NCBI RefSeq assembly: GCF_000993785.3
Contig: NZ_CP009922.3
Span: 4,836,001-4,900,000 of the forward strand
Direction: 5' to 3'
Source: Streptomyces xiamenensis
GTDB lineage: Bacteria > Actinomycetota > Actinomycetes > Streptomycetales > Streptomycetaceae
DNA length: 64,000 nt
The position numbers were made by a program, and so were the translations under genes. This document shows positions 10,442-19,412 of the stretch, piece by piece. Each line of letters opens with the position of its first letter. Within the stretch, counting starts at the first letter, position 1. The notes beneath the pieces were generated by a model, which did no database searches, had not been told where the DNA came from, and saw only the letters and a program-made list of their open reading frames with translations.

Positions 10442-11368
10442 TCAGGCCTTCTCGCCGTCCCCGGACGGTGGGGCAGCGACCGCCATCCCCCCGCCGACGC
10501 CGCCGACCTGGGCGCCCGGATCCACGGTCACGGTCACCCCCGTGCTGCGCTTGCCGCGCCGCAGCTTGCCCTCCAGCCAGCTCGCGAAGCTGGTGATCAG
10601 GAAGTTCACCACGATGAAGATCACGGCGACTACCACGAAGCTGGCGATGACGTTGCCGTAGTTCGCGCTGACCAGGCCGACGCTGCGCATCAGCTCGCTG
10701 TAGCCGAGCAGGGCGCCACCGAGGGCGGTGTCCTTGACGATGACGACCAGCTGGCTGACGATCGCCGGCAGCATCACTGTGACCGCCTGCGGCAGCAGGA
10801 CGAAGGTCATCATCTGGCTCTTGCGCATGCCGATCGCCTGGGCGGCGTCACGCTGGCCCTTGGGCAGGGACAGGATGCCGGCCTTGACCACCTCGGCGAG
10901 GACCGAGGCGTTGTACAGCACCAGGCCCGTGACCACCGCGTACATCGGCCGGTCGGACCGGTCCACGTCCGTCCACATCGCGTACGCCTCGTTGGCGAAC
11001 AGCATCAGCAGCAGAACAGGGATGGCGCGGAAGAACTCCACGATCGCGCCGACCGGCTTGCTGATCCACCAGTGGTCCGACAGCCGGCCGATGCCCAGGA
11101 TCGCGCCCAGCGGAAGGGCGATCACCATGGCGAGCGCCGCCGCCGTCAGCGTGGCCTGCAGGCCGGGCAGCAGATAGGTCGTCCACACCCGGGAGTCGGT
11201 GACGAAAGGATCCCACTTGCGTGCGTCCAGTTCGCCGTTGTCGTCCAGGGTCCCGTAGAGCCACCAGGCCCCGGCCGCGAGCAGGATCACGAAGAGGGTG
11301 GCGATCAGGACGTTGCGCCGGCGGGCGCGGGGGCCCGGGGCATCGTACAGAACGGAGAGGTCGCTCAT
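10442..11368 (-). CDS. gluD: Glutamate ABC transporter permease GluD
   Basis: The product has 308 aa and is one of two integral membrane subunits of the glutamate importer. The His/Glu/Gln-type permease fold is clear: hydrophobic segments near residues 20-37, 65-90 and beyond, and the cytoplasmic EAA-like loop AQAIGMRKSQMMTFVLLPQA that contacts the ATPase. A Gly/Val-rich C-terminal tail of about 35 residues is an extension. The ATG at 11368 overlaps the gluC stop as ATGA, so the two permeases are translationally coupled. It is last in the operon gluABCD. Confidence 0.92.
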   Translation of the reverse strand: MSDLSVLYDAPGPRARRRNVLIATLFVILLAAGAWWLYGTLDDNGELDARKWDPFVTDSRVWTTYLLPGLQATLTAAALAMVIALPLGAILGIGRLSDHWWISKPVGAIVEFFRAIPVLLLMLFANEAYAMWTDVDRSDRPMYAVVTGLVLYNASVLAEVVKAGILSLPKGQRDAAQAIGMRKSQMMTFVLLPQAVTVMLPAIVSQLVVIVKDTALGGALLGYSELMRSVGLVSANYGNVIASFVVVAVIFIVVNFLITSFASWLEGKLRRGKRSTGVTVTVDPGAQVGGVGGGMAVAAPPSGDGEKA

Positions 11369-12039
11369 CGTTTCACCGCCACGCGCTTGCTCACCCAGCC
11401 GAGGAACAGCCCCATGGGAAGAGTGAGAATGATGAATCCCAGGGCGAAGATCGCCGCGATCGGAATCAGTTGGGCTTCGTTCTCGATCATCGCCTTCATC
11501 AGGGCGGAGGCCTCGGCCACCCCGATGGCGGAGGCGATCGTGGTGTTCTTGGTCAGCGCGATCAGCACGTTGGCCAGCGGCGCCACCACGGAGCGGTACG
11601 CCTGGGGGAGCACGATGAGCCGCAGCACCTGGAAGAAGTTCAGCCCCAGTGCGCGGGCGGCTTCCGCCTGGCCCACCGGAACGGTGTTGATGCCGGAGCG
11701 CACTGCCTCGCAGACGAAGGTGGCGGTATAAGCGACGAAGCCCAGGACGGCCAGCCGGAAGCCCAGCGCCTCCAGGTCTTTGCCCGCCCCCATGTCGAAG
11801 TTCAGGGTGAAGTACAGGCCCTGGGAGCACGCCAGGATGATCAGGGTCAGAGGGGTGTTACGGAAGATGTGCACGTAGGCGGTACCGAAGGCACGCATGA
11901 TCGGGACCGGGCTGACGCGCATGCCGGCCAGGATGGTTCCCCAGATGAGGGAGCCGACGGCTGAGTAGAAGGTGAGCTGCACCGTTACCCAGAACGCCCC
12001 GAACAGGTCATACCGTTCGAGATCAAGGAATTCGAACAC
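11365..12039 (-). CDS. gluC: Glutamate ABC transporter permease GluC
   Basis: The product has 224 aa with a GTG start. It is the partner permease of GluD, with several membrane segments and an EAA-like loop EAARALGLNFFQVLRLIVLPQA. It begins VFEFLDLERYDLFGAFWVTV, the usual N-terminus for this family. It is separated from gluB by 98 bp containing a strong hairpin, so expression of the permeases relative to the binding protein may be reduced. The ribosome site before GTG is poor, which fits a lower translation level than gluB. Confidence 0.93.
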   Translation of the reverse strand: MFEFLDLERYDLFGAFWVTVQLTFYSAVGSLIWGTILAGMRVSPVPIMRAFGTAYVHIFRNTPLTLIILACSQGLYFTLNFDMGAGKDLEALGFRLAVLGFVAYTATFVCEAVRSGINTVPVGQAEAARALGLNFFQVLRLIVLPQAYRSVVAPLANVLIALTKNTTIASAIGVAEASALMKAMIENEAQLIPIAAIFALGFIILTLPMGLFLGWVSKRVAVKR

Positions 12040-12083
12040 GGAAACTCGCAGTCTCGGCGGAGAGTGGGATGAGGAGGTGGGGC

Positions 12084-12118
12084 GGAGCGCCGCCGCCGGA
12101 TGTCAGCGGCGGCGCTCC
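12084..12118 (-). promoter_or_regulatory. Intercistronic hairpin between gluB and gluC
   Basis: GGAGCGCCGCCGC (12084-12096) pairs perfectly with 12106-12118 around a 9-nt loop, just downstream of the gluB stop on the reverse strand. Such hairpins in binding-protein transporter operons usually cause partial termination or protect the upstream mRNA, giving more binding protein than permease. It has no T-tract. The role is inferred from position. Confidence 0.62.
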
Positions 12119-12137
12119 CTCCCCGTGGCCCGGACGC

Positions 12138-12974
12138 TCAGTTGGTCTCCGTGATCTCCGGGGCGCCCTCGGCGGCGTAGCCCGAGGGGCCGACGTTCTT
12201 CTCGATGGCCGCGTCCCACTCGCCGTCGTCGATCATCTTCTGGATGGCGGTGTTGATGTCGGCGCGCAGGTCGGAGCCCTTCTGGACACCGATGCCGTAG
12301 AACTCGTCGGACAGGTTCAGGCCGGCCAGCTTGAACTTGCCCTGGTGCTGGTCCTGCGCGGCGTAACCGGCCAGGATGACGTCGTCCGTGGTGATCGCGT
12401 CGACCTGGCCGTTCTCCAGGCCCGCCAGGCACTCGGAGTAGGTGGCCTGCTCGAACAGCCCGGCGTCGGGGGCGATCTCGTCCTTGATGCGCTGCGCCGG
12501 GGTGGAGCCGGCGACCGAACACAGCGTGAGGTTGTTGATGTCGTCCTCGCTGGTGACGTCCTCGTCGGCACGGATCAGCAGATCCTGGTGGGCCACGAAG
12601 TACGGGCCGGCGAAGTCGACCTCCTGCTTGCGGGTGTCGGTGATGGAGTAGGTGGCGACGATGAAGTCGACGTCACCGCGCTTGAGCAGGTTCTCGCGCT
12701 CGGGGCTGGGGGACTCGACGAAGTTGATGTTCTCCGGGGTGTACCCGAGCTCACCGGCGATATACGTGGCCACGTCCACGTCGAAACCGGCGAACGTGCC
12801 GTCCGGGGTCTTCAGGCCCAGACCGGGCTGGTCGAACTTGATGCCGACGGTGATCTTCCCGCCCCCACCGTCACCGCTGCCACCGTTGTCGTCGTCACTC
12901 GAGCCGCAGGCGGTCGCGGTCAGGGACAGGGCGAGAACGGAGGCGGCCAGCGCGCTTGCCTTGCGGAGCTTCAT
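12138..12974 (-). CDS. gluB: Glutamate-binding lipoprotein GluB
   Basis: The product has 278 aa and is the extracellular solute-binding protein of the importer. The signal peptide MKLRKASALAASVLALSLTA ends in a lipobox TATAC, then a Ser/Asp/Gly linker, so the mature protein is lipid-anchored. The family 3 binding fold is visible: KITVGIKFDQPGLG, GFDVDVATYIAGELGY, and the hinge region DAITTDDVILAGY. Start ATG 12974 has AGAGGGAAG upstream. It sits 61 bp after gluA and before the attenuator-like hairpin, and it is likely the most highly expressed gene of the operon. Confidence 0.94.
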   Translation of the reverse strand: MKLRKASALAASVLALSLTATACGSSDDDNGGSGDGGGGKITVGIKFDQPGLGLKTPDGTFAGFDVDVATYIAGELGYTPENINFVESPSPERENLLKRGDVDFIVATYSITDTRKQEVDFAGPYFVAHQDLLIRADEDVTSEDDINNLTLCSVAGSTPAQRIKDEIAPDAGLFEQATYSECLAGLENGQVDAITTDDVILAGYAAQDQHQGKFKLAGLNLSDEFYGIGVQKGSDLRADINTAIQKMIDDGEWDAAIEKNVGPSGYAAEGAPEITETN

Positions 12975-13035
12975 GGTTGTACTTCCCTCTTCGTCGAACG
13001 TGCTGTGCGTATCGGTTGCGTGCGGCGTGCCGGGC

Positions 13036-13821
13036 TCAGTGGGCGAGGATCTTCGAAAGGAAGTCCTTGGCCCGGTCGCTGCGCGGGTTGTCGAAGAACT
13101 GGTGGGGGTCGGCCTCTTCGACGATCCGGCCGTCCGCCATGAACACCACGCGGTTGGCGGCGGAGCGGGCGAAGCCCATCTCATGGGTGACGACGACCAT
13201 GGTCATGCCCTCGGCAGCCAGCTGCTGCATGACTTCGAGGACCTCGTTGATCATCTCCGGGTCCAGGGCCGAGGTGGGCTCGTCGAAGAGCATCACCTTC
13301 GGCTCCATCGCCAGGGCACGCGCGATGGCCACGCGCTGCTGCTGGCCGCCGGAGAGCTGGGCCGGGTACTTGTCGGCCTGGTTGCCGACGCCCACCCGGT
13401 CGAGCAGGGCCCGGGCCCGGGTCTCGACCTCGGCCTTGTCCTGGCGGCGCACCTTGATCGGGCCGAGCATCACGTTCTGCAGCACGGTCTTGTGCGCGAA
13501 CAGATTGAAGGACTGGAAGACCATGCCCACATCGGCGCGCAGCCGGGCCAGCTCGCGGCCCTCCTGCGGAAGGGGGTCGCCGTCGATGGTGATCGTTCCG
13601 GCGTCAATGGTCTCCAGCCGGTTGATGGAACGGCACAGCGTGGACTTGCCGGATCCGGAGGGACCGATGACGACGACGACCTCGCCGCGCTTGATGGTCA
13701 GGTTGATGTCCTGAAGCACATGCAGCGCGCCGAAGTGCTTGTTCACGCTGTCCAGGACGACCAGGTCTCCCGTCGCAGGCGACGCGTCCTCGGGTTCCTT
13801 GGTCAGCGACGTCTCGCTCAT
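13036..13821 (-). CDS. gluA: Glutamate ABC transporter ATP-binding protein GluA
   Basis: The product has 261 aa. Walker A GPSGSGKST is at residues 53-61, followed by the Q-loop GMVFQSFNLF, the signature LSGGQQQR, Walker B VMLFDEPTSALD and the switch VVVTHE. It is the ATPase of a polar amino-acid importer and the first gene of reverse-strand gluABCD. The start at 13821 lies about 270 bp from the divergent response regulator gluR. In S. coelicolor the GluR-GluK system, next to these genes, senses glutamate and controls gluABCD. Confidence 0.95.
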   Translation of the reverse strand: MSETSLTKEPEDASPATGDLVVLDSVNKHFGALHVLQDINLTIKRGEVVVVIGPSGSGKSTLCRSINRLETIDAGTITIDGDPLPQEGRELARLRADVGMVFQSFNLFAHKTVLQNVMLGPIKVRRQDKAEVETRARALLDRVGVGNQADKYPAQLSGGQQQRVAIARALAMEPKVMLFDEPTSALDPEMINEVLEVMQQLAAEGMTMVVVTHEMGFARSAANRVVFMADGRIVEEADPHQFFDNPRSDRAKDFLSKILAH

Positions 13822-13888
13822 CGTGGGGTTGCTCCGTCCTCGTCGGTTGCAGGGACACTAGCCAGCACGCGAGGCAGCGTCAGCAGAG

Positions 13889-13905
13889 TTGAGCGGAAAT
13901 TGAGC
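13889..13905. promoter_or_regulatory. Candidate OmpR-family operator in the gluA-gluR intergenic region
   Basis: Two copies of TTGAGC occur at 13889-13894 and 13900-13905, an 11-bp period. That is the usual arrangement for a dimer of an OmpR-type regulator binding head-to-tail. The site lies between divergent gluA and gluR, about 70 bp from gluA. GluR is the obvious candidate; binding is inferred only. Confidence 0.4.
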
Positions 13906-14089
13906 ATCACGATCCGATCGCGCGGAATGCGTACGGTGACGCCCGGTCGCTGTCGGTATGCGTTCCCCGTTTTCCGGATAACGGAACAGTTCAGCTCTCC
14001 GGAAGCCCCTTGACTCCGGGTCCGCCCCCGTGATGGATGCAGATAGGAAGCACACCGGCAGCGCAGCGGATGGGAGGTCGCGGAGCGGG

Positions 14090-14776
14090 ATGAGACTCCT
14101 CCTGGTCGAGGACGACGAACACGTGGCCGCCGCCCTCATCGCGGTGCTCGGCCGCCACGGCATCTCCGTGGCGCACGCCCGGGGCGGCGAGGACGCGCTG
14201 ACCCGGCTGCGGAACGGCTCCTTCGACGTCGTCCTGCTCGATCTCACCCTGCCCGACCTGGACGGTTTCGAGGTGTGCGGCCGGATCCGCCGCCTCACCT
14301 CGATCCCGGTGATCATGGTGACCGCGCGCGCCGACGTGCGCTCGCGCATCCACGGCCTGAACATCGGCGCCGACGACTACGTGGTCAAGCCGTACGACAC
14401 CGGCGAGCTGCTGGCCCGCATCCACGCCGTGAGCCGCCGCAAGGCCGCCGAGGAGCCCGAACGCGCCGAGGGCCCCGGCGGCGTCCTGTCCCTGGGCCCG
14501 GTCACCCTGGAGCACGCCTCCCGCCAGGTGACCGTGGACGGTGAACGGATCGCGCTGACCCGTAAGGAGTTCGACCTGCTGGCACTGCTGGCCCACCGGC
14601 CCGGGGTGGTCTTCCGCCGGGAGCAGATCATCTCCGACGTGTGGCAGACCAGCTGGGAGGGCACCGGCCGCACCCTGGAGGTGCACATCGCCTCGCTGCG
14701 CTCCAAGCTGCGCCGCCCCGAACTCGTCGAGACGGTGCGCGGCGTCGGCTACCGGCTCGCCCTGCCGCCCCGCTGA
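14090..14776 (+). CDS. gluR: Response regulator GluR, OmpR family
   Basis: The product has 228 aa. The receiver domain (1-115) has acidic residues E7-D8-D9, phosphorylation site D51 in VVLLDLTLPD, and the conserved lysine in DDYVVKPYD. The OmpR-type winged helix occupies about 130-225 (LTRKEFDLLALLAHRPG and TLEVHIASLRSKLR). ATG 14090 begins at the conserved MRLLLVEDD with GGAG upstream; an in-frame ATG at 14030 would add 20 non-conserved residues. It is followed by gluK after 15 bp and lies divergent to gluABCD, the arrangement of the S. coelicolor glutamate-sensing system. Confidence 0.88.
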   Translation: MRLLLVEDDEHVAAALIAVLGRHGISVAHARGGEDALTRLRNGSFDVVLLDLTLPDLDGFEVCGRIRRLTSIPVIMVTARADVRSRIHGLNIGADDYVVKPYDTGELLARIHAVSRRKAAEEPERAEGPGGVLSLGPVTLEHASRQVTVDGERIALTRKEFDLLALLAHRPGVVFRREQIISDVWQTSWEGTGRTLEVHIASLRSKLRRPELVETVRGVGYRLALPPR

Positions 14777-14791
14777 GAGACCCGCCCCGAC

Positions 14792-16231
14792 ATGCGCTCG
14801 CGCCTCCTCCTGCTGCTCACCGTGCTGCTCGCCACGGTGCTGCTGGCACTCGGCATCCCGCTGGCCACCAGCCAGGCCAGCACCGAGCAGCAGCGCGTCG
14901 TCGTCGACCGCATCGACGACACCGCCCGCTTCGCCTCGCTCGCCCAGTTCGCCGCCGGCCTCTCGCCCGACGGCGACGGGGCCGCCGACCCGCTGGGCAC
15001 CCTCCAGGAGGAGCTTCGGCGCTACCACGAGGTGTACGGGATCAAGGCCGGCGTCTTCCAGCGGGACGGGGAGCCGATGGCGGTGGCCCCCGTCGGCTGG
15101 GCCGCGCCGCGCGGGGAGGAGGACGGCGACGCCTTCGCCGAGGCGCTGGCCGGGCGCCGCAGCCGCGGCCCCGGCCAGGTGTGGCCCTGGGACGACGAGC
15201 GCACCCTGGTGGTGGCCTCCCCGGTGATCCGCGACGGCGATGTGATCGCGGTGGTCGTCACCGAGTCACCGACCGGCCCGCTGCGCTCGCGCATCCTGTC
15301 CGGCTGGCTGCCCATCGGGTACGGCCTGGCCGCCGCGATGCTGCTGGCGCTGGCCGCCGCCCACCAGCTCACCGGCTGGATCCTGCGCCCGGTGCGGGTG
15401 CTGGACCGGGCCACCCACGAGATCTCCACCGGCCGGATGACCGCCCGGGTGGCGCCCGGCGGCGGGCCGCCCGAGCTCAAACGGCTGGCGCGGTCCTTCA
15501 ACGAGATGGCCGACCACGTCGAGGAGATCCTCGAACAGCAGCGGGCGTTCGTGGCCGACGCCTCCCACCAACTGCGCAACCCGCTCGCCGCCCTGCTGCT
15601 GCGCATCGAGCTGCTGGGTCTCGACCTCCCGGAGGGCAGCGCGGAGTTCGCCTCCGTGCAGGCCGAGGGCAAGCGGCTGGCGCGGGTCCTGGACGACCTG
15701 CTGGACCTGGCGCTGGCCGAGCACACCGCCGCGGACCTGCGGCTGACCGATGTGGCGGCGCTGGTCGCCGAGCGGATCGGCTCCTGGCGGCCGGTGGCGG
15801 GCCGCGGCGGGGTGGTGCTGCGCCAGGCGGGAGCCGGCGCGGTCACCGGCTGGGCGGATCCGGTGGCGCTCTCCAGCGCGCTGGACGCGGTGATCGACAA
15901 CGCGCTGAAGTTCACGCCGTTCGGTGGCGAGGTCACCGTCACCGTCACCGCCGAGGGCGACCGGGTCACCATCGAGACCGCCGACACCGGGCGCGGTCTG
16001 GACGACGAGGAACTGGAACGGATCGGCGACCGCTTCTGGCGGGCCGGGCGCCACCAGAACGTCGCCGGATCCGGCCTCGGCCTGTCCATCGTGCACGTGC
16101 TGCTGGCCGCGGGCGGCGCCACCATCGCCTACGCCCACAACCAGCCGCACGGACTGCGCGTGCTGGTCTCCGTGCCCCGGCACGCGCCCGAGGTCAGCCC
16201 GCAGCGGCGGCCGGCACCAGCCGCAGGGTGA
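14792..16231 (+). CDS. gluK: Sensor histidine kinase GluK
   Basis: The product has 479 aa. Membrane segments at about 6-24 and 175-192 flank an extracellular sensor region of about 145 residues. Then come a HAMP region, the phospho-acceptor H259 in ADASHQLRNPL, an N box VIDNALKFTPFGG, a G1 box DTGRGLDD, and G2 GSGLGLSIV. It presumably phosphorylates GluR in response to extracellular glutamate, as reported in S. coelicolor. The C-terminal tail is Pro/Ala/Arg-rich. The last 38 bp overlap the 3' end of the convergent alpha-mannosidase gene, unusual because each stop lies inside the other gene. Confidence 0.88.
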   Translation: MRSRLLLLLTVLLATVLLALGIPLATSQASTEQQRVVVDRIDDTARFASLAQFAAGLSPDGDGAADPLGTLQEELRRYHEVYGIKAGVFQRDGEPMAVAPVGWAAPRGEEDGDAFAEALAGRRSRGPGQVWPWDDERTLVVASPVIRDGDVIAVVVTESPTGPLRSRILSGWLPIGYGLAAAMLLALAAAHQLTGWILRPVRVLDRATHEISTGRMTARVAPGGGPPELKRLARSFNEMADHVEEILEQQRAFVADASHQLRNPLAALLLRIELLGLDLPEGSAEFASVQAEGKRLARVLDDLLDLALAEHTAADLRLTDVAALVAERIGSWRPVAGRGGVVLRQAGAGAVTGWADPVALSSALDAVIDNALKFTPFGGEVTVTVTAEGDRVTIETADTGRGLDDEELERIGDRFWRAGRHQNVAGSGLGLSIVHVLLAAGGATIAYAHNQPHGLRVLVSVPRHAPEVSPQRRPAPAAG

Positions 16232-19200
16232 GGATCTCGAAGGGCCGCAGGGTCAGCTCCACCCCGCCGTCCCGGCCCACCGGGTAGCCCGGGGCGTCGG
16301 TCAGGGGGCGCTCCAGCAGATCGGTGGCGGTCGCCGAGGCGAGCGGGAAGCCCGCCAGCAGCCGGCCGCTCGCCCGGCCGCCGCCCGACTCGTACAGCCG
16401 CACCACCACGTCACCGCTGCGGTCCTCGGCCAGTTTGACGGCCTCGACCACGATGGGCGCCTCCGGTGCCACGCTCACCAGCGGGGTGACGGTGGCGTTC
16501 CCGGGGACGGACCGCTCGGGCAGGTTCAGGGCGTGCCCCTCGCGTACCGCGTCGGCGAGCGTCGCACCGGGCGCCAGCGCGTACCGCAGCCGGTGGGTGC
16601 CCTGGTCGGTCTCCGGGTCGGGGTAGCGCGGGGCGCGCAGCAGCGACAGCCGTACGGTCGTGGTCTGCCCGCCGTCCGCCCGTACCTCGCGGGTGACGTC
16701 GTGGCCGTAGGTGGAGTCGTTCAGCAGCGCCGCGCCCCAGCCGGGCTCGCCGACGTGCAGCCAGCGATGGGCGCAGATCTCGAACTTCGCCGCCTCCCAC
16801 GAGGTGTTGGTGTGGGTGGGGCGGAAGACGTGCCCGAACTGCGTCTCGGCGGCCGAGTGGTCGGCCTTCACATCCAGCGGGAAGGCGGCCTTGAGGATCT
16901 TCTCGCTCTCCTGCCAGTCGATCTCGGTGTCGAGATCCACCTGGCGGGCGCCGGAGCGCAGCGTGATGCGCTGCCGCACGGCCGAACCGGCGCCGAAGCC
17001 GCGGACCACCCGCACGGTGGCGGCGTCCTCGTCCGCCTCGGCCAGCTCGAACTCGTCGAAGCCGGTGAGATCGGTGGTGTTGTGGCGGTAGAAGGCGTCG
17101 ATGTCCCAGGCGTCCCAGTGGTTGGGCAGGTCCGGGTGGAGCTGGAGGAGGTTGCCGGCCCGGCCCGGGGCGATGGCCTCACGGCCCACGCCCTCCCCGT
17201 CGCCGTCACGCACCGAGACCAGCAGGCCCCGGTGGTCGATCTCCACCCGCAGCAAGCCGTTGGCCAGGACGAAACCGCCCCCGTCGCGTTCGGCCACGGT
17301 GACGGGCGGGGTGGCGCGCGGCGGGCGCGGGGCGGCGCCGCCCGAGGGGATGCCGCCGCGGGCGTGCGGGGCGCCGTTGAACACCGTCACGGCGTCGCCG
17401 CCGCCGTCCGCGCCGTCTGCGGCCAGCGCACGCTGGGCGGCCCCGGTGAGGGCTGCCAGCTCACCGTGCACCCGCTCGTACGTCGCGCGGGCCTCGCGGT
17501 GCACCCAGGCGATGGACGAGCCGGGCAGGATGTCGTGGAACTGGTGCAGCAGCACCGTCTTCCACAGCCGTTCGAGATCCTCGTACGGGTACGCGTAGCC
17601 GGGTACCCGCAATGCGGCGGTGGCCGCCCACAGCTCGGCCTCGCGCAGCAGCGACTCGGCGCGCCGGTTGCCCTGCTTGGTCTTGGCCTGCGAGGTGTAC
17701 GTGCCGCGGTGCAGCTCCAGATACAGCTCGCCCACCCACACCGGGGCGTCCTCGTACTCCGCCCGGGCCGCGTCGAAGAACGCGCTGGGCTCCTCGATCC
17801 GCACCCGGGGCGAGCCCTCCAGGTCGGCCAGCCGGCGGGCCCTGGCCAGCATCTGCCGGGTGGGACCGCCGCCGCCGTCGCCGTGCCCGAAGGGCGCCAG
17901 GGAACGGGTGCCGCGGCCCTTCTCGCGGTAGTTGCGCGCCGCGCGGGCCAGCTCGGCGCCCCCGAGGTCGGAGTTGTAGGTGTCGATCGGCGGGAAGTGG
18001 GTGAAGACCCGGGTGCCGTCGATGCCCTCCCACCAGAACGTGTGGTGCGGGAAGGCGTTGGTCTGGCTCCAGGAGATCTTCTGGGTCAGGAACCAGCTGG
18101 AGCCGGACAGCTTCACCAGCTGCGGCATCGCCGCCGTGAAGCCGAACGAGTCCGGCAGCCACACCCCGTCGGTCTCGATCCCGAACTCGTCCAGGAAGAA
18201 CCGCTTCCCGTACAGGAACTGCCGGGCCATGGCCTCGCCGCCGACCATGTTGGTGTCCGACTCCACCCACATCCCGCCCACCGGGACGAAGGTGCCGGCC
18301 GCGATCTTCTTCTTCACCCGCGCGAACAGCTCGGGCCGGTGCTCCTTGAGCCAGGCCAGCTGCTGCGCCTGGGACATCGCGAACACGAACTCCGGGTGCT
18401 CGTCCATCAGCGCGACGACGTTGGCGGTGGTGCGCGCCACCTTCCGCACGGTCTCGCGCAGCGGCCACAGCCACGCCGAGTCGATGTGCGCGTGGCCCAC
18501 GGCGCTCAACCGGTGTGCGGAGGCGTGCGCGGGGGCGGCGAGCGCCGGCGCGAGGCGGGTGCGTGCGGCGCCCGCGCTGCCCGGCACATTGTCCAGGTCC
18601 AGGACATCCAGCGCCGACTCGATGGTGCGCAGCAGCTCCCAGCGCCGCGCGTCCTCCACCGGCAGCTGGGTCATCAGCCCGCCCAGCACCTCCAGATCCG
18701 CCACCAGCTCGAAGACCTGCGGTTCGAAGACGGCCAGGTCCATCGCGGCCAGCCGGTACAGCGGCTCGTCGCCCGCCGTGCGGACATCGCCCTGGCGGGT
18801 GGGGCGCGGATCGTTCAGGGTCGGGTTGGCCGCCGCCTCCACGTACAGCACCACCTCCTCGCCGCCGGCCGCCGAGTCCGCCAGCCGCACCCAGGAGTTG
18901 TCGGGGTTCAGGCCCTTCACGACGGTGCCGTCGGGCAGATGCACCAGGCCCTCGCACTGGAAGCCCGGCATGCCGCGGTCGAAGCCCAGGTCCAGCACCG
19001 CCTCCACGCTGCGCCCCGCCCAGCCCTGCGGAACGCTGCCGGTCACCCTGAACCAGGTGGTGCCCCACGCCGGGCCCCAGCGCTCCCCGGCCCCGGCACA
19101 CGGCGCGTACGGGGCGGCCAGCGCCTCGGCGACGGGGACGGGCTCGCCGGGAGCGTCCCAGCGCTCCACGGTCAGCGGCACCGGGTCCCGGTGGACGGCG

Positions 19201-19265
19201 GGCCGGACGCGTTCATCGAGAACGCGCCGCAGCCGGTCTTCGACAATGCTGCGGTCGTCATGCAT
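16194..19265 (-). CDS. Alpha-mannosidase, glycoside hydrolase family 38
   Basis: The product has 1023 aa, the usual length for bacterial GH38 retaining alpha-mannosidases. The Zn-binding motif VGHAHIDSAWLWPL is near residue 264, the nucleophile region is GVWLPDSFGF, and a further metal ligand region is HQFHDILPGSS. A C-terminal beta-sandwich follows from about residue 650. No signal peptide is seen, so it acts in the cytoplasm on imported mannosides or glycoprotein fragments. The ATG start (MHDDRSIVEDRLRRVL) matches the family. A 45-bp array of 9-bp repeats lies 25 bp upstream. There is no adjacent sugar importer; the TAXI protein gene upstream is on the same strand. Confidence 0.92.
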   Translation of the reverse strand: MHDDRSIVEDRLRRVLDERVRPAVHRDPVPLTVERWDAPGEPVPVAEALAAPYAPCAGAGERWGPAWGTTWFRVTGSVPQGWAGRSVEAVLDLGFDRGMPGFQCEGLVHLPDGTVVKGLNPDNSWVRLADSAAGGEEVVLYVEAAANPTLNDPRPTRQGDVRTAGDEPLYRLAAMDLAVFEPQVFELVADLEVLGGLMTQLPVEDARRWELLRTIESALDVLDLDNVPGSAGAARTRLAPALAAPAHASAHRLSAVGHAHIDSAWLWPLRETVRKVARTTANVVALMDEHPEFVFAMSQAQQLAWLKEHRPELFARVKKKIAAGTFVPVGGMWVESDTNMVGGEAMARQFLYGKRFFLDEFGIETDGVWLPDSFGFTAAMPQLVKLSGSSWFLTQKISWSQTNAFPHHTFWWEGIDGTRVFTHFPPIDTYNSDLGGAELARAARNYREKGRGTRSLAPFGHGDGGGGPTRQMLARARRLADLEGSPRVRIEEPSAFFDAARAEYEDAPVWVGELYLELHRGTYTSQAKTKQGNRRAESLLREAELWAATAALRVPGYAYPYEDLERLWKTVLLHQFHDILPGSSIAWVHREARATYERVHGELAALTGAAQRALAADGADGGGDAVTVFNGAPHARGGIPSGGAAPRPPRATPPVTVAERDGGGFVLANGLLRVEIDHRGLLVSVRDGDGEGVGREAIAPGRAGNLLQLHPDLPNHWDAWDIDAFYRHNTTDLTGFDEFELAEADEDAATVRVVRGFGAGSAVRQRITLRSGARQVDLDTEIDWQESEKILKAAFPLDVKADHSAAETQFGHVFRPTHTNTSWEAAKFEICAHRWLHVGEPGWGAALLNDSTYGHDVTREVRADGGQTTTVRLSLLRAPRYPDPETDQGTHRLRYALAPGATLADAVREGHALNLPERSVPGNATVTPLVSVAPEAPIVVEAVKLAEDRSGDVVVRLYESGGGRASGRLLAGFPLASATATDLLERPLTDAPGYPVGRDGGVELTLRPFEILTLRLVPAAAAG

Positions 19266-19290
19266 GGCGGGCTCCGAAGGCTCGTCGTCG

Positions 19291-19335
19291 AACCGGGATG
19301 ACCGGGATTTCCCGGACTACCGGGATTACCAGGAC
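19291..19335. repeat. Five imperfect 9-bp tandem repeats upstream of the alpha-mannosidase
   Basis: The units are AACCGGGAT, GACCGGGAT, TTCCCGGAC, TACCGGGAT and TACCAGGAC, end to end. They start 25 bp before the mannosidase ATG, in its promoter or leader. They could be protein-binding repeats or simple slippage products; no coding explanation was found. Confidence 0.6.
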
Positions 19336-19412
19336 TGCGCGCCCATCGAGGCTAGATCACTTCCGCCGCGCGCACGAGGGGGCGGGGGACGCGGCCGGGA
19401 AGCGGCCGGCGC

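Noticed and set aside
16232..19301. Long + strand frame opposite the alpha-mannosidase
   Set aside because: Repetitive Gly/Val/Arg composition and no domain; the reverse-strand GH38 gene is unambiguous.
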